Translations under genes and position numbers: made by a program
Notes under the pieces: model-generated
Databases searched by the model: none
What the model was told of the DNA's origin: nothing
The model's input: only the letters and a program-made list of their open reading frames with translations
NCBI GenBank assembly: GCA_044870245.1
Contig: JBIOYR010000121.1
Span: 56,416 to 120,415, forward strand
Source: DATAFF01 sp044870245
GTDB lineage: Bacteria; Pseudomonadota; Alphaproteobacteria; Rhizobiales; Aestuariivirgaceae
Direction of reading: 5' to 3'
Length of the DNA: 64,000 nt
In this document: positions 43,387 through 52,386 of the stretch, piece after piece
Numbering within the stretch: the first letter of the stretch is position 1
Layout: every line of letters begins with the position of its first letter

Positions 43387-43893
43387 CTATCTTCGTTTCG
43401 GTTCGTACGGCTTCCTTTGCTCCTGGTCCCTGCTCCTGACGACCCGCACAAGCAGGGTACAAAGGGCGCGCGCATCGTCTGCCGAGAGGTGCGAACCGAT
43501 ATGTCGCTGTATCGACGCGAGATAGACGGGCCACATCTTCTTTCTCAGGGCCCGGCCCTTCTCCGTGATGACCAGGACCTGACCGCGGGCATCGCTTTCA
43601 CACGGCCTCCTGTCGATGTAACCCGCCTGACACATGCGATCGACAAGGCGGGACACATTGTACTGGGCAATCAGCAACCCATGCTCCAGTTCGAACGGCC
43701 TGAGCCCCAGCTTCGGGCTTTTCCGCTCGAGCTCCCAAAGTACGTCGTACCATTCGAGCGGGGGGAACCCTGCTGCCTTCCCGTCGGCGGCAACCGCTGC
43801 AACGAGACCATTGCTGGCCCTGACGATCGCGACCCAGGCCGCAACGATGGGATCGGTTGGCAGGTCCTCTACCCGCATCGGTTGGCTCTCCAT
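43387..43893 (-). CDS. MarR family transcriptional regulator
   Basis: A winged-helix regulator of up to 168 aa. It has FPPLEWYDVLWELERKSPKL, the recognition-helix region EHGLLIAQYNVSRLVDRMCQ, and the wing GYIDRRPCESDARGQVLVIT. The start is uncertain: ATG 43893 or ATG 43878, which has GGAGAG upstream. It is divergent from a glutathione transferase gene and the shared gap contains two palindromic sites, so it likely represses both itself and the transferase. Confidence 0.87.
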   Translation of the reverse strand: MESQPMRVEDLPTDPIVAAWVAIVRASNGLVAAVAADGKAAGFPPLEWYDVLWELERKSPKLGLRPFELEHGLLIAQYNVSRLVDRMCQAGYIDRRPCESDARGQVLVITEKGRALRKKMWPVYLASIQRHIGSHLSADDARALCTLLVRVVRSRDQEQRKPYEPKRR

Positions 43894-43899
43894 TACAAA

Positions 43900-43938
43900 A
43901 TGCAATTGCATCCATGTTGACAGAACATGCAGTTGCAT
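43900..43938. promoter_or_regulatory. Twin MarR-type palindromic operators between MarR and GST genes
   Basis: ATGCAATTGCAT (43900-43911) is a perfect 12-bp palindrome, and ATGCAGTTGCAT (43927-43938) differs at one base; the centres are 27 bp apart. A TTGACA -35-like box (43917-43922) for the + strand lies between them and a TTTAAC lies near 43938-43943 at about the -10 distance, so binding would block the transferase promoter and the regulator's own start. Confidence 0.72.
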
Positions 43939-43985
43939 TTAACCCGTTTTCACCGCCGGGGGAACCATGAAAGAGGAGCTTCTCG

Positions 43986-44600
43986 ATGGAACTCTATTAC
44001 GCACCAGGTGCCTGTTCGCTCGCGCCCCACATCGTCAGCCGCGAGGCAGGCCTGCCGATCAAGCTGGTCAAGGTGGACTTTGGCACGAGGAAGACCGAGA
44101 GGGACGAAGACTATCTCGCCATCAACGGCAAGGGCTATGTTCCGGCGCTGCGCCTGGACGATGGCCAGGTGATGACCGAGGTCGCAACCCTCGTGCAGTA
44201 TCTCGCCGACCAGCGGCCGCAAAGCAATCTGGCGCCGGCGTTGGGAACGGCGGAGCGCTACCGCCTGATGGAATGGCTCACTTTCATTGGATCCGAGATC
44301 CACAAGGGTTTCGCGCCTTTATGGGATCCCAAAGCTTCCGATGAAGCAAAAACCGCCATCAAGGCCAAGCTTGCCACGCGTCTCAAATGGTTTGACCGGC
44401 AACTCGAGGGCCGCGACTACATCATGGGCAAGCAGTTCAGCGTCGCCGATGCCTATGCCTTTGTGGTGCTGAACTGGGCAGGCATGCTCGACGTCGACCT
44501 CTCCAATTATCCGAACATTCGCGCCTTCATGGGCCGAGTCGCTGCTCGTCCCCAGGTGAAGGAGGCCTTGCGCGCAGAGGGGCTGCTCAAAGCGGCCTGA
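43986..44600 (+). CDS. Glutathione S-transferase (beta-class-like)
   Basis: A 204-aa GST. The thioredoxin-fold N-terminal domain begins MELYYAPGACSLAPHIVSRE (Ser/Cys at the active site), followed by GYVPALRLDDGQVMTEVATL with the cis-Pro, and the C-terminal helical domain has YIMGKQFSVADAYAFVVLNW. GAGGAGC precedes the ATG. Divergent MarR control suggests induction by an electrophile or phenolic compound. Confidence 0.9.
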   Translation: MELYYAPGACSLAPHIVSREAGLPIKLVKVDFGTRKTERDEDYLAINGKGYVPALRLDDGQVMTEVATLVQYLADQRPQSNLAPALGTAERYRLMEWLTFIGSEIHKGFAPLWDPKASDEAKTAIKAKLATRLKWFDRQLEGRDYIMGKQFSVADAYAFVVLNWAGMLDVDLSNYPNIRAFMGRVAARPQVKEALRAEGLLKAA

Positions 44601-44605
44601 CGGCT

Positions 44606-45043
44606 TCACGCAAGGGGTGACCAGCCAGGCGCCGCCAGCTCGAAGCCGGCGAAATCGAATGCCGGGGCGACAGTGCAACCAACCAAGGACCAGGCGCCCA
44701 GCGAACGGGCGCTCTGCCAGGCCTTGGGCGGAACCGTCGCCTGCGGCTGCTCGTCCGCTTCGAGATCGATACCGAGCCGATAGCGGATCGGTGGCCTTCC
44801 TTCCTCGACCACGGTGAGCTCGAGCGGCGCACCGGCGTGGAAGTGCCAGAGCTCGACGGCATCGATGCGATGCCAATGGGAGACCTGACCGGCCTGGAGC
44901 AGATAGTAGATCGAGGTCACATGTCCGCGCTCGTCGTCGCCATCGTGGCGGTGCCGATAGACCTCGCGAAAATGGCCGCCTTCGGGGTGCGGCTCGAGTT
45001 CGAGCCTTGCAATCAGTTGCCGCACATGCTCGGTCTGGCTCAT
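44606..45043 (-). CDS. Cupin domain protein, DUF985 family
   Basis: A 145-aa cupin of the DUF985 family: LIARLELEPHPEGGHFREVY, SIYYLLQAGQVSHWHRIDAV, ELWHFHAGAPLELTVVEEG and WSLVGCTVAPAFDFAGFELA. Its function in bacteria is unassigned. Its ATG overlaps the stop of the molybdopterin subunit gene (ATGA at 45040-45043), so it is part of that operon. It is convergent with the GST gene, 5 nt away. Confidence 0.86.
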   Translation of the reverse strand: MSQTEHVRQLIARLELEPHPEGGHFREVYRHRHDGDDERGHVTSIYYLLQAGQVSHWHRIDAVELWHFHAGAPLELTVVEEGRPPIRYRLGIDLEADEQPQATVPPKAWQSARSLGAWSLVGCTVAPAFDFAGFELAAPGWSPLA

Positions 45044-47238
45044 AAGAGATGCTCGATGCGAATTGGCAGCTGACGCAGGCGTCGGCCAGTCGCATGGAAC
45101 ACGGCATTGGCAATGGCGGGCGCCACCCCTGTCATCGAAACCTCGCCCAGGCCCTTGACGCCGGCATTGTTGAAGGCGAGGTCCGGCGTGTCGATGAAGG
45201 CGACCTCGATCGAGCCAATATCAGCGTTCACCGGCAGGACATATTCGGCGAGATCGGCATTGAGGAACCCGCCATAACGCGGATCGACCTCGCTGGCTTC
45301 GCGCAGCGTTGCGCCGATGCCCCACACCACGCCGCCTCTCACCTGGCTCGCGGCGGTGCGCGGGCTGACCACCCGGCCACAATCGGCGACGCTCACCACC
45401 CGCGGCACGCGGATGCGGCGGGTGGAAGGCTCGACCCGCACCTCGATGAAATGTGCGATGAAACTGAACGTCACATGATCCTGATAGACCGGGCCGCTTA
45501 TGGCAGGCAGACCGGCGCGCAGGCGATCGAAGATCTGGTCGGGTTGCCCCGGTGCCTTCTGCTGGACCTCGACTTCGAGAGAAGAGCGCCCGGCATCCTT
45601 GAGGATCTGCGCCGGTGCGCGATTGGAAATTCCGCCGGGGGCCAGCTCCGACAGCGCATGCAGCATCGCGTCGGCGGCATGGTTGGCGGTCGGAACAGCC
45701 GAGGCCGTGCCCCAGGAGCCGGCGGTCAGATGCTGTGGGGCAACCCGGGTGTCGCCGATCTCGGTGACCACCTGATCGGGGCTGACGCCGAGCTTGCGGC
45801 TGACGGCGTTGGCAAGCGCCGTGCGAATGCCCTGCCCCATTTCATGCCCGCCAATGCTGAGGCGCACCTCGCCGTCGGCGGTGACCGCGAGTCTGGCGAT
45901 GGTGGGCACGATGATGCCCGGATAGGCGCCGAGCGCCACGCCCCAGCCGATATGGGAGCCATCGGGTCCGCGCATCGATTGCGGCGCCATGCTCCGCTTG
46001 CCCCACCCGAAAAGGGCGGCGCCCCGCGTGAGGCATTCGCCGACATGGCGCGAAGAGAATGGCAGCTTGGTGGCCGGATCGATCCCGGTGTCATTGGCAA
46101 GTCGCAGCGCCACCGGATCCTGGCCCAAGGCATAGGCCAGCTCGTCGACGCAGCACTCCATGGCGAAGCAGGCGGGGTGCTCGAACGGTGCCCGCATATA
46201 GCCCGGCGTCTGAACATCGGTGCGCACCAGGCGCTCATGTCCACGAAAATTGGCAATGCCATGAAGGCGCGAACTGGTCGCGGTGTATTCTCCAGGAAAC
46301 AGATCATGACGTGAGGTTTGGGCATCGACATCGTGAATCGCGGCCAGCATCCTGCCGCTGCGATCGGCGCCAAGCCTGATCCGGTGGCGGCTCGCCGGCC
46401 GGAAGCTCGCGTCATGGAAGACCTGGGCGCGCGGCACCACCAGCTTCACCGGGCGGCCAAGCAGGCGTGCGGCGACAGCCGCCAGCACCGTCTGCATCTG
46501 CAAGGAGTTCTTCTGACCGAAGCCGCCGCCGGCAAAGGGCGAAATGACCTCCACCTGCTCGGGTGGAAGGCCGAGCGCCTTGGCAAGGCCATGGCGGATG
46601 GCCTCGGCATTCTGGGTGCCCTCGTGCACGGTGAGCTTGCCGGACGTCCATTCCGCCACCGTCGCGATCAGCTCGATCGGGTTCTGATGCTGCGGCGGAC
46701 AGGTGAAGATGGCGTCGATCTTGACCGCCGCCGCATCAAAGGCCGCATCGGCATCGCCGGCGTTGATCTCGGGAATGAAGTTGGCGAGCGGCGTATCGGC
46801 CTGGTTGATGGTCTCGGTGCCCGCGGCCTCGAGGGTGGCGCTGAAAGGTTCCGGCTCATAGGTCGCACTCACGAGCGCTGCCGCCTCGGTTGCCGCTTCG
46901 ATGCTCTCCGCGGCGATCAGCGCAATCGGCTGCCCGCGATAGGCGATCGCCGGCGACAGCATCGGTTGGAAGCTCTGGAAGCCATAGCCGCCGCCCATGA
47001 TGAAACCCGCCGATCTCACATCACCGATCGTCTGATGCGTGAGGACCAGCTGCACGCCGGGGACGGATTGCGCCGCCGCGATATCGACATCGGTGATCCG
47101 CCCCTTGGCGATGGTCGCGACCGCCAGGGCGGCATGAAGCAGGGATGGGCGGGCATCGTCCGCGCCGAAGATCGCCGCGCCGCGCACCTTGTCATGGGCA
47201 TCGATCCGAGGGGTATCTGGAAACGCCATGTCGGTCAT
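45040..47238 (-). CDS. Molybdenum-cofactor subunit of xanthine dehydrogenase-family aldehyde oxidoreductase (PaoC-like)
   Basis: A 732-aa large subunit, the same length as E. coli PaoC. Features: RIDAHDKVRGAAIFGADDAR at the N-terminus, SPFAGGGFGQKNSLQMQTVL (Moco loop), PGYMRAPFEHPACFAMECCV, IGGHEMGQGIRTALANAVSR, and GVKGLGEVSMTGVAPAIANA with the catalytic Glu (about residue 699). It hydroxylates aldehydes or N-heterocycles with water as the oxygen source. It lies 4 nt after the FAD subunit gene. With the nearby amidase and importer it may oxidise a nitrogen heterocycle or the aldehyde from it. Confidence 0.9.
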   Translation of the reverse strand: MTDMAFPDTPRIDAHDKVRGAAIFGADDARPSLLHAALAVATIAKGRITDVDIAAAQSVPGVQLVLTHQTIGDVRSAGFIMGGGYGFQSFQPMLSPAIAYRGQPIALIAAESIEAATEAAALVSATYEPEPFSATLEAAGTETINQADTPLANFIPEINAGDADAAFDAAAVKIDAIFTCPPQHQNPIELIATVAEWTSGKLTVHEGTQNAEAIRHGLAKALGLPPEQVEVISPFAGGGFGQKNSLQMQTVLAAVAARLLGRPVKLVVPRAQVFHDASFRPASRHRIRLGADRSGRMLAAIHDVDAQTSRHDLFPGEYTATSSRLHGIANFRGHERLVRTDVQTPGYMRAPFEHPACFAMECCVDELAYALGQDPVALRLANDTGIDPATKLPFSSRHVGECLTRGAALFGWGKRSMAPQSMRGPDGSHIGWGVALGAYPGIIVPTIARLAVTADGEVRLSIGGHEMGQGIRTALANAVSRKLGVSPDQVVTEIGDTRVAPQHLTAGSWGTASAVPTANHAADAMLHALSELAPGGISNRAPAQILKDAGRSSLEVEVQQKAPGQPDQIFDRLRAGLPAISGPVYQDHVTFSFIAHFIEVRVEPSTRRIRVPRVVSVADCGRVVSPRTAASQVRGGVVWGIGATLREASEVDPRYGGFLNADLAEYVLPVNADIGSIEVAFIDTPDLAFNNAGVKGLGEVSMTGVAPAIANAVFHATGRRLRQLPIRIEHLL

Positions 47239-47242
47239 GGAA

Positions 47243-48238
47243 CTACCCTCTCTGACTGGCGATCATCAGGGCGTCAGCAACGGTGCGGGCGCCGAGCTCG
47301 ATGCGAAAGCCATTGTCGTGACCCCTCGTTGCTCCTTCGAGGGCGGCATCGCCGGCGGCCCGTGCCGCTTCCGGCGTCAGGCGGCGGCCGGCCAGAAGCT
47401 GCTCCGCCTTGCGGGCCCGCCAGGGGCGGGTCGCAAGCCCGCCAAGGGCGATGCGCGCCGCCCGCACCACCTCGCCATCCATGTCGAGCGCCACCGCAGC
47501 CGATGCGAGAGCGAATGCATAGGATTCGCGGTCGCGAATCTTGTGATAGGTCGATCTGACGCCCAGCGGCGTGACCGGCACGCGAATGCGCAGGATCAGC
47601 TCGCCAGGCTCAAGCGTGGTTTCGATCTCGGGCGTGGTCCCCGGCTCGCGGTGAAGATCCTCGACGGCAATGGTGCGCTGGCCGCCTGGACCGAGAATGT
47701 CGATCTTGGCATCGAAAGCAACGAGAGCGACCGGCCAGTCGCCGGGATAGACGGCGATGCAGGCCTTGCTTCCACCCAACAGCGCATGGCCGCGATCGAT
47801 TCCGTCCTGAGCCGCGCAACCGCTGCCCGGATTGCGCTTGTTGCAGGCGAATGGCTCGCCGCCGCGAAAATAGGCGCACCGGGTGCGCTGCAGAAGATTT
47901 CCTGCAACTGTCGCCATGTTGCGCAGCTGCTGCGACGCCGCTCGCCAAAGCGATTCCGACAGGGCCGGATATTCGGCCACGAGGCGTCGGTCCGCCGCCA
48001 CATCGCTCATCCGCGCCAATGCCCCGAAGGTCAGCTCAGACGACCCGCCGGTATCGATTGCGGTGAGCTCGCTCAGACCGGTTACGTCGATGACGTGGCG
48101 CGGCGTCTCGATATCGAGCTTCATCAGATCGTACAGCGTGGTTCCGCCCGCGAGATAGCGCGCTGCCGCACCGCTCGCGGCAGCAGCCTCGACGGCAGCC
48201 GCCGGGGTCTCCGCTCTGCTGTAGGTGAAGGGTCGCAT
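47243..48238 (-). CDS. FAD subunit of molybdenum hydroxylase (PaoB-like, with extra Fe-S cysteines)
   Basis: A 331-aa CO-dehydrogenase-flavoprotein type subunit. The FAD motif is AARYLAGGTTLYDLMKLDIE, and NMATVAGNLLQRTRCAYFRG plus FACNKRNPGSGCAAQDG supply three to four cysteines, as in PaoB and 4-hydroxybenzoyl-CoA reductase subunits that carry an additional 4Fe-4S cluster. It passes electrons from the 2Fe-2S subunit to the acceptor. It lies 3 nt after the Fe-S subunit gene. Confidence 0.88.
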   Translation of the reverse strand: MRPFTYSRAETPAAAVEAAAASGAAARYLAGGTTLYDLMKLDIETPRHVIDVTGLSELTAIDTGGSSELTFGALARMSDVAADRRLVAEYPALSESLWRAASQQLRNMATVAGNLLQRTRCAYFRGGEPFACNKRNPGSGCAAQDGIDRGHALLGGSKACIAVYPGDWPVALVAFDAKIDILGPGGQRTIAVEDLHREPGTTPEIETTLEPGELILRIRVPVTPLGVRSTYHKIRDRESYAFALASAAVALDMDGEVVRAARIALGGLATRPWRARKAEQLLAGRRLTPEAARAAGDAALEGATRGHDNGFRIELGARTVADALMIASQRG

Positions 48239-48241
48239 CGC

Positions 48242-48748
48242 TCAGCTCCTCGCCATTTTCGCGGCGGCATCCTCGATTGCAGCGACAATTCCGACATAGG
48301 CACCGCAGCGGCAGAGATTGCCGCTCATATATTCGCGGATCTGCTCGGGCGAGGTGGCATGTCCCTCATGGACGCAGGCGACCGCCGCCATGATCTGCCC
48401 GGGCGTGCAGTAGCCGCATTGCAGGGCGTCGTGGTCGATGAAGGCCTGCTGCATCGGGTGCAGCGCGCCGTCGGGTTCGGACAGGCCCTCGATCGTCGTC
48501 ACGGTGCGCCCGTCCACCTGCACTGCCGGCGTCAGGCAGGACACCACGCGGCGAGCTTCGAGATGCACCGTGCAGGCGCCGCATTGCCCATGGTCGCAAC
48601 CCTTCTTGGCACCGGTGAGCGCAAGCTGCTCGCGCAGCACGTCCAGCAGCGAGGATCGCGGATCGAGGTCCAGCACATGGCGCGTGCCGTTCACCGTGAC
48701 GCTCACCCGAACCCGCGCCTCCTCCTCCCTGCGTTCAAGCTGGCTCAT
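48242..48748 (-). CDS. 2Fe-2S subunit of molybdenum hydroxylase (PaoA-like)
   Basis: A 168-aa subunit with two [2Fe-2S] sites: plant-type GCDHGQCGACTVHLEAR (Cys) and the helical-domain QCGYCTPGQIMAAV and NLCRCGAYVGIVAAI. Unlike E. coli PaoA it has no Tat signal (it begins MSQLERREEEARVRVSVTVN), so this enzyme is probably cytoplasmic. It starts 12 nt after the cyclase-TPR gene stop on the same strand. Confidence 0.9.
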   Translation of the reverse strand: MSQLERREEEARVRVSVTVNGTRHVLDLDPRSSLLDVLREQLALTGAKKGCDHGQCGACTVHLEARRVVSCLTPAVQVDGRTVTTIEGLSEPDGALHPMQQAFIDHDALQCGYCTPGQIMAAVACVHEGHATSPEQIREYMSGNLCRCGAYVGIVAAIEDAAAKMARS

Positions 48749-48760
48749 CGGCCACTCCCA

Positions 48761-50971
48761 TCACCTTTCCTGCGAGAATTTGACGACCCGCCCGCTCGGA
48801 GCCAGCAGGACGAACTCGTCCTGCTGTTGCGCCGTTCCTCCCGGATTGCGGAAAAACGCAAGGCAGGTGACCTCGACATCGGAATCCCAAAGTGTGCAGA
48901 GCATGTCGCCTTGAACAGAGCTCATTCCGGATTCCGAGAAACTCGATCCGATCGTGGTCGTGGCTCGGCCGTCGAGAGTGGTTTCCCGGAAGTATGGCTC
49001 CTCGGCGGGAACGGTCTGCTTGCCGCGCAGCGTATGCCCGAAGACAAGCGAGCGAATCTGCTCGCCATTGAGCCGATCCTCGTCGGGAAAACTCGAGGCG
49101 AAACGGGGCACGCCGGCTTTGCTCAGCCCTTCCCGCATGCGATCCATATCGGCCTTCTGCTCGAAAGGAAGATTGTGAATGGCGTGATGGGCACTCGGAA
49201 TGCTTGCGAGCTGCTCGAGCTCCTTCTTGGCTGCGGCCGTATCGTCCATCCGACCAAGAAGCGCATTGGCTGCAACGAGCAGATAGAGCCGCTGCCTCCT
49301 GATGCTGTCGGTCATCAGCTTCTGCGGATTTGCTTTGCTCAATGACGCGACAGCATCGACCATCCTGTCCTCGCCGAAAGCAATCACCCCCTCCAGGAAA
49401 TAGCGATAGGCCGTTGGCTTGGGATCGACCCGCTCGGCCGCCTTCAGGTAATCTGCCGCTTCGGCTGTCCGCCCGCTCAATGCCAGTGCGATGCTCATCT
49501 CCTCCTGTCCGTACTGGTCGCTCGGGTTGAGAGCGACGGCCCGCGCCGCATTGGCGATGGCATCTGAGGAGCGGCGCTGCCACAGATTGAGGTCAGCCAT
49601 CAGTTGATAGTAGGATGAGGAAGGGTTCTTTGCTGCCTCCTTCATCAGCTCCTTGATCTTGCTGCCCATCTCGGCGTCTGAAACGCCGAGCGCGGATTCC
49701 TTCGCTTCGATCCCCTTGTTCATCCAGTAGATCCAGGCAAGCTCGGCCCAGGCTTGTCCGAAGTTAGGATCGAGCGCCACCGCCTGCCTGAACAGCGCTG
49801 CTGCCTTTTCGGGATTCTTGCCATAATCGGTTCCATAGCCCTGGAGGTAGAGATCATAGGCAGCAGGAACATTGGTGCCGCCCGGGGTCTCGGCGATCTT
49901 CGGGCCGGAGATCAGCTGCAGCTTGAGAGCCGAAACGATCTCGTCCAACACCTTGTCCTGAAGCGCGAACACCTGGCTCCAGTTGCCGTCGAAGCGATTG
50001 GCCCAGAGATGGCCCCCGGTCTTGCCATCGATCAATTGAGCATTGATCCGAACATCATTGTCGTTGCGCCTGATCGAGCCCTCGAGGAGGTACTTGACAC
50101 CAAGCTCCTCGGCAATTTTCGGAGGCGGGATGTTCTTCCCGCGATAGCTGAAGGCAGCGTTGCGCGAGATCACGAAGAGGCCGGGAAGGCGTGCAAGCTC
50201 GGTGGTGAGATCCTCGGTGATGCCGTCGGCAAGATAGCCCTGCTGCTTGTCGTCGCTCAGATTGTCGAATGGCAACACGACGAGCGATGGTCCGAGAGCA
50301 GCCACCGGCGGCGGTGTCGTAGCGGGTTGGCCCGCCGGGGACCCCTTGAGGCGTTGCCAGCCGAACAAACCGGCTGCCAGGAGAAGAATGATCGCGAGCG
50401 CCGCCAGCGCCGGCCATTGCCAATCCCTCGCCGACGGAAACGACCGGCGCCGGTTCACATCGGTGAGAACATTGTAGATCCGGACCGGCTCGAGCACGTT
50501 CTTGACCCGCCGCTCACCGAGGCTTTCGTAGCCGATCTCGAGCCGGTTCTTGACCTGATCATAGGCCGCGCCGGAAATGACAATTCCTCCCGGAGCGGCG
50601 AGTGCCTGAAGCCGCGCCGCGATATTGACGCCGTCGCCGTGAATGTCGCCGTTCTCGACGATGACATCGCCGAGGTTGATGCCGATGCGGAACTCGAGCT
50701 TCCAGCCGGGCGGCTGGCCGAGATTGTGCTCTGCTATGGCGCGCTGGGCATCGACAGCGCAGCGGAGCGCGTTGACGACGCTCGGAAACTCCACCAGCAG
50801 ACCGTCTCCCATCGTCTTGACGAGGCGGCCGTGATGCTCGGCGATCTTCGGCTCGAAGATTGCCTGAAGGAGCGCGCCGAAGCGGGCGCGCGTGCCTTCC
50901 TCGTCGGCCTGGCTCAACCGACCATAGCCGACGACATCGGCGATCATGACAGCAGCGAGGTGGCGCTCCAT
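48761..50971 (-). CDS. Class III adenylate/guanylate cyclase with membrane helix and TPR-like repeats
   Basis: A 736-aa protein. The N-terminal cyclase domain (about 1-175) has metal-binding AVMIADVVGYGRLSQADEEG and KTMGDGLLVEFPSVVNALRC, with IHGDGVNIAARLQALAAPGG. One transmembrane helix (WPALAALAIILLLAAGLFGW) follows near residue 200, then a TolB-like domain SLVVLPFDNLSDDKQQGYLA, and TPR-like repeats (GKNPEKAAALFRQAVALDP and further). This architecture is common in rhizobia. ATG 50971 is used because MERHLAAV opens the domain. It presumably makes cAMP in response to envelope or metabolic input. Confidence 0.88.
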   Translation of the reverse strand: MERHLAAVMIADVVGYGRLSQADEEGTRARFGALLQAIFEPKIAEHHGRLVKTMGDGLLVEFPSVVNALRCAVDAQRAIAEHNLGQPPGWKLEFRIGINLGDVIVENGDIHGDGVNIAARLQALAAPGGIVISGAAYDQVKNRLEIGYESLGERRVKNVLEPVRIYNVLTDVNRRRSFPSARDWQWPALAALAIILLLAAGLFGWQRLKGSPAGQPATTPPPVAALGPSLVVLPFDNLSDDKQQGYLADGITEDLTTELARLPGLFVISRNAAFSYRGKNIPPPKIAEELGVKYLLEGSIRRNDNDVRINAQLIDGKTGGHLWANRFDGNWSQVFALQDKVLDEIVSALKLQLISGPKIAETPGGTNVPAAYDLYLQGYGTDYGKNPEKAAALFRQAVALDPNFGQAWAELAWIYWMNKGIEAKESALGVSDAEMGSKIKELMKEAAKNPSSSYYQLMADLNLWQRRSSDAIANAARAVALNPSDQYGQEEMSIALALSGRTAEAADYLKAAERVDPKPTAYRYFLEGVIAFGEDRMVDAVASLSKANPQKLMTDSIRRQRLYLLVAANALLGRMDDTAAAKKELEQLASIPSAHHAIHNLPFEQKADMDRMREGLSKAGVPRFASSFPDEDRLNGEQIRSLVFGHTLRGKQTVPAEEPYFRETTLDGRATTTIGSSFSESGMSSVQGDMLCTLWDSDVEVTCLAFFRNPGGTAQQQDEFVLLAPSGRVVKFSQER

Positions 50972-51036
50972 GAATTTCGACCTGCGATCGCTCCCTGGTT
51001 GTGAAATATAAAGTGAGCGGTGCCCCCGGTCGACGT

Positions 51037-52386
51037 TCAAAACGGCTCGAGTCCGGCAGCGAGCGCCAGGAGCTGCCGGTCGGAGCCAATGTCACCGGCA
51101 ATCTGCACCCCTAACGACAACCCGGCGTCCGTCCGCATCACCGGCACGACGAGCGCCGGTCCGCCGGTGAGGTTGAAAATGGAGGCATGGGGCGCAAGCC
51201 CGGCCATGCGGTCGACATGCAGCGCGAGATCGGAATGGTTGGTGGGAAAACATCCGAGTTTCGGTGCGGTACCATTGAGGGCCGGTGTGAGCACCAGATC
51301 GAGCGACTGCCAGATCCTCGCGAACCGCCGGCAGAAATCATGACCGCGCCGGATCGTCGCCACGAATTGCCGCGCAGTCATTGCCCTGCCCGCCAGAATG
51401 GCAGCGCGGTTGATCTCCTCGAGCTCCTCAGGGATCGCGCCCAAGGGCCAGTCCGCCGCCGCCTGGGCGCAGACCTGCGCCAGATACACCTGTCGAGGGA
51501 TCAGCCAGTCCTCCGGCGCAAGCAGCCCGGCGACCGGCATCACGGAATGCCCGAGATCCTGAAGACGGCGGACTGTGCGATCGACCGCGAAGCGTGCTTC
51601 CGGCGCGACCATGATATCGGGCGCGGAGTCGGTGAGAACGCCGATCCGAAGCTTGCCGCCGCGCGCGGCCTGGCCCGGCGCGGCATAGGGGGCGCCAGCG
51701 TCGCGTCCGGCCATGACCTCCAGCGCCACCATCATGTCGCGGATCGTCCGGGTGATCACGCCCTCGCTTACGAGGCCGCCATAGATGTCGCTATGCGACG
51801 GCCCTTGCGGGATCAGACCGCGCGACGGCTTGAGGCCGATCAAGCCGCAACAGGCTGCCGGGATCCGAATGGAGCCGGCGCCATCCGTCGCATGGGCGAT
51901 CGGCACCATGCCGGAGGCGACCGCTGCTGCCGCTCCCCCCGACGACCCGCCGGCACTGAAAGCGGCGTTGAGAGGATTGCGGGTCGGACCGAACGCCTCC
52001 GGCTCGGTGGTCACGTTGAAGCCAAGCTCGGGAAGATTGGTCTTGCCGATGATCTGCAGACCGGCTGCTTTGAAGCGAACCGTCAACTCGTCGTCGAAAG
52101 CTTGAGGCGGCGCATTGCAAAAGGCCCGACTGCCGAGACGGGTGCGGCGTCCCTTGATTCCTGCCCCGATATCCTTGAGAAGAAACGGCACGCCGGCAAA
52201 TGGACCCCGCAGGTCCGGGGCACGCTCCGGGGTATCGTAAAGGTCGATGACGGCGTTGAGCAGCGGGTTGTCCGAGGCGATCCGGGAACGTGCTGCGCTC
52301 ATGACGTCGTCGGACGCAACCTCGCCCGACGCGATCAGAGCGGCGAGGCCTGACGCATCAAAGCGGGCATATTCGTCCGCCCTCAT
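51037..52386 (-). CDS. Amidase signature family enzyme
   Basis: A 449-aa amidase of the GatA-like signature family. Catalytic Lys is in FAGVPFLLKDIGAGIKGR, the cis-Ser in SAGGSSGGAAAAVASGMVPI, and the nucleophilic Ser in ATDGAGSIRIPAACCGLIGL; all three are present. It hydrolyses a carboxamide to acid plus ammonia. It overlaps the upstream ABC ATPase stop by 4 nt, so it is likely dedicated to the imported compound. The ligand is unknown. Confidence 0.9.
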   Translation of the reverse strand: MRADEYARFDASGLAALIASGEVASDDVMSAARSRIASDNPLLNAVIDLYDTPERAPDLRGPFAGVPFLLKDIGAGIKGRRTRLGSRAFCNAPPQAFDDELTVRFKAAGLQIIGKTNLPELGFNVTTEPEAFGPTRNPLNAAFSAGGSSGGAAAAVASGMVPIAHATDGAGSIRIPAACCGLIGLKPSRGLIPQGPSHSDIYGGLVSEGVITRTIRDMMVALEVMAGRDAGAPYAAPGQAARGGKLRIGVLTDSAPDIMVAPEARFAVDRTVRRLQDLGHSVMPVAGLLAPEDWLIPRQVYLAQVCAQAAADWPLGAIPEELEEINRAAILAGRAMTARQFVATIRRGHDFCRRFARIWQSLDLVLTPALNGTAPKLGCFPTNHSDLALHVDRMAGLAPHASIFNLTGGPALVVPVMRTDAGLSLGVQIAGDIGSDRQLLALAAGLEPF

